Shown in pieces: positions 22,342 through 31,435 of a DNA stretch of 64,000 bases. The notes beneath the pieces are model-generated. The model saw nothing but the letters and a program-made list of their open reading frames with translations. It made no database searches and was not told the origin of the DNA. Both the position numbers and the translations under genes were made by a program. Within the stretch, counting starts at the first letter, position 1, and every line of letters begins with the position of its first letter. The DNA is taken from positions 82,422,860-82,486,859 of the forward strand of contig OZ020589.1 in NCBI GenBank assembly GCA_963971535.1, given 5' to 3'. This DNA is from Notolepis coatsorum. Lineage: Eukaryota > Chordata > Actinopteri > Aulopiformes > Paralepididae.

Positions 22342-22840
22342 ATGAACACTACACAACAACAACCACCAAACGCACATAGCACACACATCCACACGCACAC
22401 ACTCACTTTAAACAAACACACTGTAGCACCCACTCCACACACTTTATAGCACACACCCACTTTAAACAAACACACTGTAGCACCCACTCCCCACACTTTA
22501 TATTTATGGATGAAGGATTGCACTACAACTCGTACACCTTACTGTAAATTGTACCTAAAATTGTACCTCATCCCATTTCTGCTTTGCACTAGATAGTACT
22601 GTACATTAGTACACTGCATAGTATTGTATATTATATGGTAACTCAGAACATTGTACATATGTCTATACCGAACACTGTGACCTCATTTTTCTTCTTCTAA
22701 ATGACATGCTATATTATGTTATTATGTTATTTGATACTATCTTGTCTAGCACAGTCTCTGGAGCGTAACTGTAAGAAGCATTTTGTATGAAAGTATTCTG
22801 TACTTCTGTATGACAACTATTAAAGAACTTGAACTTGAAC
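21138..22840 (+). mobile_element. L2-clade LINE inserted into LINE B copy 2
   Basis: A plus-strand, 5'-truncated L2 from the RT N-terminal part to the (ACTTGA)n tail at about 22826-22840. The host element is interrupted between 21121 and 22841. A candidate old target duplication is TGATTAATAGTATCAG (21122-21137) against the TTGACAGTGTCGAAG that resumes at 22841; the mismatches are mostly transitions. The host sequence without the insert is seen in copy 1 near 5780. Confidence 0.85.
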
Positions 22841-23815
22841 TTGACAGTGTCGAAGGCCTTTTGTAGGTCCAGCATGACCATGCCGCAGTATTTGCCCGCG
22901 TCCACCTCTTGTTTGATGTGGTCGTTCAAATAGAGAAGGCATGTGTCAGTGGAGTGGGATGTTCTGAAACCAGATTGGAATTCATAGATTCGATTTTTTC
23001 CGCAAGGTACTTTTCGACCTGTTCGTATACTATTTTTGGATGTAAGGATAGAAACAGGGCGGTAGTTGCCTGGGTCTAATTCGCTGCCCTTTTTGTGCAG
23101 GGGTGTTACTCTCGCAATTTTGAAGTCCTTGGGGACGTGTCCCTGTTTTATGGAGAGGTTTATTATGTGTGTGATGACTGGGGTGATGGCGGCTGCTGAG
23201 TCTCTGAGGAATTTGGAGGGGATGTTGTCATGGCCAGTGGCCTTGTTCGGTTGGAGGGCGCTCAGTTTTTTGAGTACCTCATCTGTAGTTACCATTTCTA
23301 GTTTGAAGTCATCTTTGTGGACGCCTAGGTTCTTGTAGTATGCTACTATGTGTTCTACACCATACTGCCCTGAGTGGGAGGGTAGTTTGTTTACCAGTGT
23401 TGTGGCTATGTTTGTGAAGAAAGTGTTTAAGTAATTGGCTACATCCAGCTTGTCTGTGATGAGCGTGTTGTCCGTCTGTATGTTTATGTTTGAGAACCTG
23501 GTTTTGAATTTTTTACTGCAGCCTAGTTGATTATTGAGTAATTTCCAAAGTTCACATGGTTTATTTTTGTTTTCCTCAGTTTTGTCATTGATGACATTTT
23601 CTTTTAGCAGTTTTGATCATGGAGTTTACGTCATTTCTTAGTCTGTTTCTTTCTAGTTTGAGTTCAGTCACGTGGTCTTGGAGTTCACTGCTCTTGCTTT
23701 TGGTAAGTTTTGACTGACTTTTACGAAACTCAGAGCATTTTTTGTCTCTGGCTTTCATAGCGGTCAGTATTTCAGTGTGCATCCACGGCTCAGCGCGATT
23801 TTTCACCCTGGTGGT
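22841..23815 (-). mobile_element. LINE B copy 2, 5' part
   Basis: Continuation of the element broken by the L2 at 21138-22840. Minus-strand frames 22714-23295 and 23585-23806 give VTTDEVLKKLSALQPNKATG, ARVTPLHKKGSELDPGNYRP, EFQSGFRTSHSTDTCLLYLN and the upstream linker NRAEPWMHTEILTAMKARDK. A deletion in the region after ILTS (about 23030-23045) and an early frameshift make it a pseudogene. The endonuclease is missing beyond 23815. Confidence 0.8.
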
Positions 23816-24126
23816 TCATGTAACAACCGCAAATTCACATATTTTTTGCAATAGGCCCCTCCCATTGTCATGCTCCCTTTTAGCCAATTGACATGAACAA
23901 CACACACACTTGACCTCCGTGTCCAATTCCATCCTAGGGCGAAACCTGTGGCCACTAAAGGGTGGGGAAATCTTTGTGGACCAACCAACCGACCAAACAA
24001 CCTATAGAGCTGCTGGTTGCAGATAAAAATGTAAAAGACTTAAGTACAATTTGACTTTTGTCAGAGGGATTGCTTTTATATCAGGATAGTTCTACTTTTT
24101 TGTTTTCTGCTTTATATTTTCAATGC
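23816..24126. other. No gene seen
   Basis: No supported feature. Confidence 0.4.
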
Positions 24127-24168
24127 AGCAACAACAACAACAACAATAACAACAACAACAACAACACC

Positions 24169-24245
<77 letters not shown>
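24127..24245 (+). repeat. (CAA)n trinucleotide microsatellite
   Basis: About 39 CAA units with a few interruptions (AAT, ACC). The polyasparagine frame across it (24058-24399) is an artefact. Confidence 0.95.
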
Positions 24246-24247
<2 letters not shown>

Positions 24248-24529
24248 ACAACACAGTCATGATGTGTTCAGAAAATGTCTACACCATATTAAGTTACTCA
24301 TCAATAGAATCACAAAGATCCAACAGTGGGCTACTTGTTATGATCAGACCTCCCCCGCAACAATCAATGGCCATTACAATTGTAAATTGGACAAAATAAT
24401 CGCGTGTAAACAGTGGGATCAGCCCCGCAGCGACACATGAACATATTATGGTTTTGTTATTGAGCGGAATACAGATGATATGTAATGAATCTCCCCTGCA
24501 TGGTGGTGTTCAATAACCCTCAGCCATCG

Positions 24530-24890
24530 CACCCTAGCAGCAGCAGCTATCGATTCCATCTAAATAACTGTGGGCCGAGCCTCTGTCTACAATGTTATTG
24601 ATTCCCTGTATTCTGCAGAGGTGTAAAATGCAAAGCTTTTTTCAAATGTATTTATTTTTGTATTTTTTGCTTTGATTCCAAGTTGTATCTAGTGGTGAAA
24701 ATGTTACACTATAAGGTGTTTTGTTCAGATAAAAACAGCCTAAATAGGTATATTTATCGGGTAAATCTGGGCCTCTGTTAGAGACCAACTGGCAGCCATC
24801 GATTGAATCAAAACAACTGTGGCCCGAGCTTCTGGATACAGGATCATTGATTCCCTCTATTCTTGCTCAGCAGAAGCATAAAGCATGAAC
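24530..24890 (+). repeat. Degenerate direct repeat, about 85 bp, about 245 bp apart
   Basis: The block at about 24545-24630 and that at about 24793-24880 share, in the same order, GCAGC.ATCGATT, AA.AACTGTGG.CCGAGC.TCTG, and ATTGATTCCCT.TATTC. Divergence suggests an old local duplication. No coding potential. Confidence 0.6.
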
Positions 24891-25114
24891 TGTATTTTAA
24901 CTTATTCAAGCTCTTATCTAATGTTGAATTCTGGAACAGATTTCTTTTTAATATATATATTTTTTAAACAAACATCTCAATGCTGTGGCTTTTAACTGTC
25001 AACTCAATTGTTATTATGAGCTTGATCTTGAAAATGCTTGTCACGAAGGAATTAATTAAGGAATTGAAGCTTTCTTTGTTTGATCTTCTAAACCTCCCCC
25101 CCCCCCCCTCACAG

Positions 25115-25298
25115 CTTCAGCACCGCCTACCAGTGCATCTACTACTCCCCAGAGCACACAGCCAAAGCCCAGGAGGTGTTGAGCACCGTGAGCCAGCTGC
25201 AGCCCCTCATCTCCAGCCTAGCCGACCAGCTCCTCCAAGCAGCCCAGCAGCACTCACCCCCAGGCCTGAGGGACTCACTCAAGAACCTGGCTGACAAG
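25115..25298 (+). CDS. Candidate internal exon of a host protein gene
   Basis: A 184-bp block with textbook splice signals: a polypyrimidine run ending in CTCACAG just before 25115 and a donor AAG|GTGAGA at 25298/25299. One base followed by 61 codons is open and ends in phase 0. The peptide starts [20 protein letters not shown], continues [20 protein letters not shown] and ends KNLADK; it is Ala/Gln/Leu-rich and probably helical. GC content is clearly higher than in the flanks. I do not recognise the family and see no companion exon in the window, so the gene may extend through large introns filled with transposons. Confidence 0.55.
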
Positions 25299-25848
25299 GT
25301 GAGAGCCAACCTACCACCCCCAAAGTCCCACCACACACCTTTTGTATTAGCAAGAGGAGTTGAAGGTATGCAGGGTTATTGTGTATAGTACAGTGTTTCT
25401 GCCTGAAATCTGCCTGCCATACGGCCCTGGAGCAATGGTGGTCTGCTGTATGTCAAACTGCGTTTTTCCCTACTGGATAGATTGTGTCAAACTTTGTTTC
25501 AAGGTGCCTCGTTCATACTCTTCACAGACGTTTAGTAAGCCACACCCTACCTTAACCAGATACATACACAGCCTACATACAGTAAGTGCCATGGTTCGTT
25601 GTGTCAGTGATCAAAGCAAGCTAATGGCCCAGTCATAATACCCACCTCTTGTTAGAGTGTAACCATCTAACAAGCCAAATTAACATTGAAATACATAATG
25701 ATATTAGGTTGACTGTATAACCTTAATACCTACCCTGTATACCTTTAATAATGCCAGTATAAACACCTCATCTACAGCATAAGATACAACATCATTCACA
25801 CTTGTGTTGGAACTCATTACTACAGAGATCGTAACTACGTAATATTAC
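25299..25848. other. Probable intron sequence, no feature seen
   Basis: If the exon at 25115-25298 is real, this is the start of its downstream intron. GGTTGTTGGAACTCATTACTACAGAGATCG-like sequence near 25807-25830 recurs at 27364-27389, a short dispersed repeat. Confidence 0.35.
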
Positions 25849-26697
25849 CGTTGAGCGTCAAACACGTAAAACAAGTTTTTTTCCGATTTTAATATTCGAT
25901 ACACTCACGGACCTCTGTGTTATCATTGGAACTCATTCTGAGACCTCGAGAGTGCAATGCCGGCCGAATCCTGCTAGGTGGCAGTATCGCCTACCCTATG
26001 AAACCTTATTTCACACTGTGTGTAACATTTTATATGGTCCGGGCGGAGAATTTGGACCCGGGCAAGTGAAACGCTTCATTCGAGCAAATTGGAACGTGTC
26101 CAGCACACTTATATTTTGTGCCATTTCATGTCAAGGACCCGATGGACATCAATACTGGAAATTGCGATCAGACAATTGGAATATTCATTTTTGGAATAAC
26201 TCCTAGCAAAGGTAAGGACTATTATGACATCAATCCTACTTTAATCCTACAATGATTTCACATCGATCACAACGGTCAACGTATGTAGTATTCAAAATGT
26301 ATGCCGTTGCTGACGATCAGAACATCACAAAACGCCTTCATGCCTTCATGATGAAACATAATACCTATTATATACCTTTGATTTGGAAATAATATCGTGT
26401 TCAGGCGAGCAACGCAAACGACTTTCGCAAAATGCACCTAGCGCTCCATGACTCAGCTTCCAGGAATTAGCCTGGATCACTCTGAAACTATACAATATTC
26501 ACCACAGGATAACACGTGAACATATACATGAACATTTTTTGTAGTGTCTGTCAAATGAGCCAGACTATTTTCTCCATAGCTATAATATAGAATATACAAT
26601 AGATCCGTAAAGATCCTGAAATGTCGTGAAAATAGGCAATGGAACGCTGGCGCTAGAGAGCAGAGATGGGCGCTAGCTACGGCGTTGAATGAGTTAA
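25849..26697 (+). mobile_element. piggyBac-like non-autonomous transposon, second copy
   Basis: A diverged relative of 9102-10595. Shared segments are GGTGGCAGTATCGCCTACC near 25979 and the last about 160 bp, including TAGTGTCTGTCAAATGAGCC and CATAGCTATAATATAGAATA. The right end GGCGTTGAATGAG abuts TTAA at 26694-26697; the left end (CGTTGAGCGTCA at about 25849) has lost its clean TTAA. It lacks the SINE, so it preserves the empty target for the insertion at 10228. Confidence 0.7.
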
Positions 26698-26778
26698 CAA
26701 TTGTTTGTATTGAGCCGTACTGTATTGTACCCATTCTGCAATCTGTTAATAAAGTTTTCAATCTATCAATCTATCAAT
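26698..26778 (+). repeat. LINE B 3'-end fragment
   Basis: TGTACCCATTCTGCAATCTG followed by AATAAAGTTTTCAATCTATC tail repeats, directly against the right end of the piggyBac-like element. Confidence 0.85.
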
Positions 26779-26925
26779 CCTCCACACACTGGAAAAAACA
26801 AACAACTTAAATCATCATACATTGTCTCAACTTCAAGTAACCTCAGCTTTTTTTTCTTCTTTTTTTAAGTTGAAGCAACTAAGCAATTAAATGATATTTA
26901 ATATCCGCTCTCGCCGACTAATCTC

Positions 26926-27052
26926 AAGCCTATCTCAATCTCTTTTATTGATCCTCCAATCACAACTGTTGCATTCCCTTGGACAAGCAACAGTTGTGAT
27001 TGGAGGATCAAGAAAAGAGGGCCAGGTTTGAGATAGGTCAATTTGTTGATTC
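26926..27052. repeat. Near-perfect fold-back of two LINE A 3' ends
   Basis: TTGATCCTCCAATCACAACTGTTGC (26956-26980) and its exact reverse complement (26995-27019) are separated by only 14 bases; homology continues outward (CCTATCTCAA / TTGAGATAGG) with a small gap. The same sequence is the 3' terminus of LINE A at about 2393-2440, so this is a tail-to-tail pair of very short insertions, or an inverted duplication. Confidence 0.85.
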
Positions 27053-27439
27053 AACTAGAAAAAAGCCAATGCAAAAGGCTAGTTGAAAATACAAGTTGTT
27101 TTTACAGGGCAGTTGCCCTTTACAGGCCACACCCCCACCCTTGAACCTTAGAATTTCAAAGCACCTGTTTGATCATCAGTCTCATTACTGTACACAGCCA
27201 CATATACAGCAATACAAGGCAGAAGAGCAATGCATCAACTGATGAAGGCCTTTTGATTTCCAATCAGTCTAGTAGTTGCAATAATAGTATAGGCCCAGTA
27301 CTCCTCCTAAGAAACAACAATAATTTGCTCAGAAACTCTGCATTCAGGCCTAAAGCCAATAGCTTGTGTTGGAACTCCTTACTACAGAGATCGAAAAGGT
27401 TCTAATTGAAGAGGAAAACAATACTAATGGAGTAAATTA

Positions 27440-27985
27440 AACTTGGTCTGCCGTGGTAAATGGAAGGAAAAGAAAGAGAAGTCTTCTGCCCTTTAACCCT
27501 GACATTTCATTTGACATTCCAGTGAATAATTATTATGCTCCTTTGACTGAGCACTTGGATTACTTCACTGAGTTCCCACTCCTAACAGCTAAAGATGCTA
27601 ACATCCCAACCTTTACTTCAATGAGGAAACGACCGGCCAATCCAGCTTCATGCAGCGGATCATCCGCTCGATATGGCCCCCAGCCCGGGAACAAGAGAGC
27701 GCATAGGGACCACTCTTCCCTACATCGACCCTCACAGTCTGCACTTGCACTGTCACCCCCCCTCATCCTCCTCCTCCTCCTCCTCCTCCTCCTCCTCCTC
27801 CTCCTCCTCCTCCTCCTCCTCCTCCTCCATGGACCCTGGGGGACCTGTTGTCTACTCTCTCCCAGTGGCAGCTGAAAATCACCCAAGGCTTTCCATCCAC
27901 AATGGAGGTTTCCATGAGGGCCAACCCAAAGTCATCTTGATTGGTGACTCCGTCATCAGGTCTATTCAACTTCCCTGTGACTGTT
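27440..27985 (+). pseudogene. LINE ORF1 fragment with SGNH-esterase-like start
   Basis: An open frame from about 27453 carries KRKRSLLPFNPDISFDIPVN, then Ser/Pro-rich sequence expanded by a (TCC)n tract. After the tract another frame reads PKVILIGDSVIRSIQLPC at 27921-27986; GDS preceded by hydrophobics is the catalytic-Ser block of the SGNH esterase found in ORF1 of CR1/L2-type LINEs. The domain breaks off where the Penelope-like element begins. A matching endonuclease remnant lies beyond it at 30860-31430, so the LINE may have been split. Family assignment is an inference from the short motif. Confidence 0.5.
27766..27828 (+). repeat. (TCC)n microsatellite inside the ORF1 remnant
   Basis: About 21 TCC units, giving poly-Leu or poly-Ser in different frames and poly-Arg/Gly on the other strand. 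Confidence 0.95.
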
Positions 27986-27996
27986 TTTCTAGTGCT

Positions 27997-28242
27997 AAAC
28001 TAAAGACACTGAAAGAGAAAACCGATACGGTGTTTTTCTCTACCACTTATAGTACTAAGGCCCTTGCTGTTCGCAATATAATTAAAATGAATTGGAGCTT
28101 GATCCAATGTGATGAGGCCCTGTCTAACATATTCCCTGACCCACCCCTCTGTACATTTAGGAGAGCTCCCAATCTCGGAGATAAATTAGTACGAAGCCAT
28201 CTACCGGCAGATGTCAAATCTACATGGTTACCGATCCTATAG
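27997..28242 (+). pseudogene. Penelope-like RT C-terminal remnant
   Basis: The terminal part of the frame 27673-28242: KTDTVFFSTTYSTKALAVRN, LIQCDEALSNIFPDPPLCTF and RRAPNLGDKLVRSHLPAD. FRRAPNLGDKLVRS is a conserved block between RT and endonuclease in this group. The upstream part of the same frame belongs to the LINE ORF1 remnant. Confidence 0.65.
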
Positions 28243-28688
28243 GAACATATAGATGTGGTCACTGCAAACAATGCGATGTGGTGATAAGATCAAAAGGTTT
28301 TACCCACCCAGTTACAAAACAGACATATACTTCTAACAGCTTTATTAATTGTCAAACGACACATGTTATTTATATACTGTCTTGTTCCAAATGTGACTCT
28401 TTTTATGTTGGTCGTACGAAACGCCGCCTACTTGATCGACTGGCAGATCATAAATATGCTATCAAAACTAACAACATGGATTATGCAATGGCTAAACATA
28501 TTCATGAAGTTCACCATAGTACCTCTGCTTTATTTACAGCTATCGGAATTGACAGTGTTCCGCTCACGTCTAGAGGAGGAAATAGACAAAGAATTCTAAA
28601 CCAGAAAGAAAGTCGCTGGATCGATAGACTACAGGCCACCTCACTCCCAGGTTTAAATGATTCCATAGACATGGTATCATTTTTATAG
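28224..28688 (+). CDS. GIY-YIG endonuclease of a Penelope-like element
   Basis: A 154-residue frame. It opens with a Cys cluster (YRCGHCKQCDVV), then KTYTSNSFINCQ-type linker sequence and the nuclease core: VIYILSCSKCDSFYVGRTKR, in which YIL and YVG replace GIY and YIG, followed by RRLLDRLADHKYAI with the conserved Arg and His and NQKESRWIDRLQA with the metal-binding Glu. All core residues expected for a GIY-YIG fold are visible. The start codon given is only the first Met; the native protein would be fused to the upstream RT. The domain may be intact, but the element as a whole is not. Confidence 0.75.
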   Translation: MVTDPIGTYRCGHCKQCDVVIRSKGFTHPVTKQTYTSNSFINCQTTHVIYILSCSKCDSFYVGRTKRRLLDRLADHKYAIKTNNMDYAMAKHIHEVHHSTSALFTAIGIDSVPLTSRGGNRQRILNQKESRWIDRLQATSLPGLNDSIDMVSFL

Positions 28689-28832
28689 GCCAGTAGATCA
28701 CTTTATTTATTTATTGTATTTATACATTGTTATTTATTGTATTTTGATAGACTACAGGCCACCTCTTTGCAGGTTTAAATGACTCTACGGACATACTGTC
28801 ACTTTTATAGGCTAAGTAGATTACATTATAGT
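28613..28832 (+). repeat. Tandem duplication at the end of the endonuclease ORF
   Basis: GATAGACTACAGGCCACCTC at about 28622 and again at 28747, each followed by CAGGTTTAAATGA and an AC.TTTTATAGGC block. The second copy lies after the stop codon. The unit is about 125 bp. Confidence 0.8.
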
Positions 28833-29163
28833 ATTATTATTTTTTTATCTTGCATTACTCAATGCTCTTACATTGTTGTTTTTTGAGAATTTTTGATAAT
28901 TGTTTATATTATTGATCTATTCTATGTTTGTTTTGACTCATTTCTTTATGTTGTTATAATATTTTGAGTTTGTGTGTATATATACTTATATAATATACAA
29001 ATTTGTTTATTTCTATTTAGTATTATTTCTTCAACTCAAGTTGATAATGTTGCTTTGCCTTCATTTAATTGGGACCAGCTGTCCCCCATTGTAATTAGTC
29101 ACTCCCTGAGTTATGTTTTTTCCTTTTCCTCTATTTAGTCACAGTATTGTTTTTGTCACAGCT

Positions 29164-29208
29164 ACAACACCCTGAAGAAGGCCATGTAGGCCGAAACATG
29201 TCGGTTTT
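29164..29208 (+). ncRNA. Hammerhead-ribozyme-like motif in Penelope 3' region
   Basis: In order: ACC, CTGAAGA (29172-29178, matching the CUGANGA core), one extra A, GGCC-ATGTA-GGCC as a four-pair GC stem II, GAAAC (29193-29197), a minimal stem III / loop, GTC (29200-29202, the usual cleavage triplet) and GGT that can pair with the first ACC as stem I. Penelope-like elements are known to carry minimal hammerhead motifs. The extra adenosine between the core and stem II departs from the consensus and may abolish activity, so I call it ribozyme-like. Confidence 0.4.
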
Positions 29209-29356
29209 TTAAAAAGATTTTTCTAAATAATGTAAGCCAATAATTAAAGGCTTTTTAAAAAATTGTAGAGCTGCCTTGGATCTCAACCTTTCTTTTATAA
29301 GCATATTCCAGTAGTGATGAAAATGAAGATCAAACTGAACCATCAAGAAAAAGAAA

Positions 29357-29917
29357 ATGACACACAAAAGATGGGACGTGAAGAGTCTGAAAGGAGAAAC
29401 CATGAAGAGACGATACAGAAACGAAGTGAACAAAACATTAGAAAATAGAGAGTTAGCAGATATTGAAGATCCACAAGAACTATGGACAAAACTGAAAGAA
29501 AAACTGGGAAGCGTTGCAGACATAATCTGTGGTAAACCAGAAAAAGTTGAGAAACAAGAGTGGATGACGAAAGACATTCTGGATGAGATGAAAAAGAGAG
29601 CAGACATGAAGAATGCGGACAGACAAACTGAATACAACAGAGCAAAACGAAAAGTACAGAAGATGTGTAGAGATGCAAAAGAGAAGTATTATAAAGAAAA
29701 ATTCAAGGAAATTGAAGATCTAGACAAGAAGCACAACCCTCTCATGTACAACAAGATCCAACAACTAACAAGGAAGAGGAAAAAAACAACCCAAGGTGTC
29801 AGAGACAAAGAAGGAAAACTGCTCCTTGACGAGAAGGAAATCAATAGATGGGCAGAGTATGTGGAAACACTATACAAAGACCAGAACAGAACATCAGACA
29901 CACAGGAATTAGTCTAG
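29357..29917 (+). pseudogene. RTE linker between endonuclease and RT
   Basis: 186 codons of charged helical linker: WDVKSLKGETMKRRYRNEVN, NADRQTEYNRAKRKVQKMCR, DLDKKHNPLMYNKIQQLTRK and LLLDEKEINRWAEYVETLYK. This is the region preceding block 0 in RTE elements. A TAG at 29915 separates it from the RT frame. Confidence 0.7.
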
Positions 29918-29929
29918 AAGAGATATAAA

Positions 29930-30735
29930 AAGTCCAGATCACGAAAAAAGAAGTTGAAGAGGCTGTGAAGTCACTGGCCACGGACAGATCGCCCGGCGAG
30001 GATGAGATCCCTGCTGAACTGATTAAGAACTCTGGTGACAGATGCATCAAGCTCCTTGTGAAACTGGTAAACAACATCTATAACTCAGGAAATATTCCAA
30101 ATGATTTCCTAAAATCAATGTTCATTCCGATCCCAAAGACGGGAAGAGCCACAGAATGCAACAATTACAGGACTATCAGTTTGATATCTCATGCATCAAA
30201 AGTACTCCTGAAAATCATCAAGAACAGACTAGAACCCATAATTGAACATCAGCTCTCGGATAGCCAAATGGGTTTTCGCAAAGGAAAAGGAACAATAGAT
30301 GCAATCTGCCAACTCAGAATCATTGGTGAAAAATCGATAGACCAACAGAAGAAGCTGTATATTTGCTTCATAGATTTCACGAAGGCCTTCGACAGAGTTG
30401 AACATACAACATTGATGAGAACAATGGAAGAATTCAAAATACCAGTTTCTGACCGAAGAATAATTGCCAACTTATACTGGAGGCAGAAGGCTAATGTTAG
30501 AATAGGAAAGGAGAAATCAAGAGACTTCCCGGTGGAGAAGGGTGTAAGACAAGGATGCATCTTGTCCCCTGTACTCTTTAATATGTACAGTGAATCACTG
30601 ATGAAAAAAGGTCTGAGAGGAGGGAAAGGAGTAAAACTTGGCGAAGAGAACATCACCAATATAAGATACGCGGATGACACTGCTATAGTCTGTAACTGTC
30701 AAGAAGATCTACAGGACATGATGAATAAGACGATA
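29930..30735 (+). pseudogene. RTE reverse transcriptase palm
   Basis: Block 0 (KSLATDRSPGEDEIPAELIK), PIPKTGRATECNNYRTISLI, SHASKVLLKIIKNRLEPIIE, QMGFRKGKGTIDAICQLRII, the catalytic-Asp block YICFIDFTKAFDRVEHTTLM, GVRQGCILSPVLFNMYSESL and the catalytic box YADDTAIVC. Sequence after DMMNKT is foreign, so thumb and 3' UTR are missing. The pattern fits RTE well. Confidence 0.85.
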
Positions 30736-30859
30736 GGGGGCGGTATTTGCCCTTTTCGAGCTCAGAGCCAGTCCCAATGATAACATGAGGCTGGATGGAT
30801 GAAAATGAATGGATATCGTTAATAAAAAAAATAACGATTAAATAACGAGATTTCTCGTC

Positions 30860-31430
30860 ATTGGCACTCAACGCATGGCATCCAATGTTTAAGAGTTTAC
30901 ATAAAAATCTTGATCATGTCAAGATACTTGTCATGCAGTCTAACCCAATCCTGATGTTAAGTGAAACCTGGCTTAAGAAAAGTGATTCTGACTTGGATGT
31001 AACTCTAGACAATTAAAACCTGTTTAGAGCGGATAGGACTGGGAGAGGGGGGTATTTATGTTACGTTTATTTTGTACGTGACTTTTAAACAATGTAACAC
31101 AATTCTTGTTTTAAAAATAGATTTGGGACCCAATCGTTCTGTTAATGGAGTCTATAGACCCCTATCAGCCGATGTTAAATCTATTGATAGGATAGCAGAG
31201 TTACTATCTCAGTACTCAAATGTAGTAGTAGCCTTGGATTATCTCAGTAAGTTACTGAACCCACCAGGCAAAATCTAAAAAATTATTCTAGGTCAAGTAT
31301 AATTTCCAAAAAGAAATCAAATAAAACTGATAATTGCGTATGGTGTCAGTGATCACTGTCCTATAGCTTGTGTTAGAAACTCTCGATTAGAGAAATCAGT
31401 CTCCCACTATTAACAAAAGGAATATGAAAA
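30860..31430 (+). pseudogene. LINE endonuclease remnant (CR1/L2 type)
   Basis: Several frames together recall an AP endonuclease: HKNLDHVKILVMQSNP…LMLSETWLKKSDSDLDV (the SETWL block with its catalytic Glu), FRADRTGRGGG, and GVYRPLSADVKSIDRIAELL (the VYRPP block). Multiple frameshifts. The same strand as the ORF1 remnant at 27440-27985; the two may be parts of one LINE split by the Penelope-like and RTE insertions. Confidence 0.6.
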
Positions 31431-31435
31431 ACTTT

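Larger units (their letters stand above)
27988..29275 (+). mobile_element. Penelope-like element, 5'-truncated
   Basis: Contains the end of a reverse transcriptase (VRNIIKMNWSLIQCDEALSN, PLCTFRRAPNLGDKLVRSHL), a GIY-YIG endonuclease (28224-28688) and an AT-rich 3' region with a hammerhead-ribozyme-like motif at 29169-29206. RT followed by GIY-YIG on the same strand is the defining Penelope-like architecture. The RT catalytic region is missing and a frame break at about 28240 separates RT from endonuclease. Boundaries are approximate. Confidence 0.75.
29290..30735 (+). mobile_element. RTE-clade LINE fragment, truncated at both ends
   Basis: A plus-strand RTE (BovB/CFDP2-like) fragment from the endonuclease-RT linker to just past the YADD box. 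It starts right after the Penelope-like 3' end and stops abruptly at about 30733 (MMNKT), where unrelated sequence begins. One stop codon at 29915 divides two long frames. Confidence 0.8.

Noticed and set aside
24058..24399. Polyasparagine protein
   Set aside because: (CAA)n microsatellite; flanks have no family features or splice logic.
27560..27969. Poly-Arg and poly-Gly minus-strand frames
   Set aside because: Antisense of the (TCC)n tract within a plus-strand LINE ORF1 remnant.
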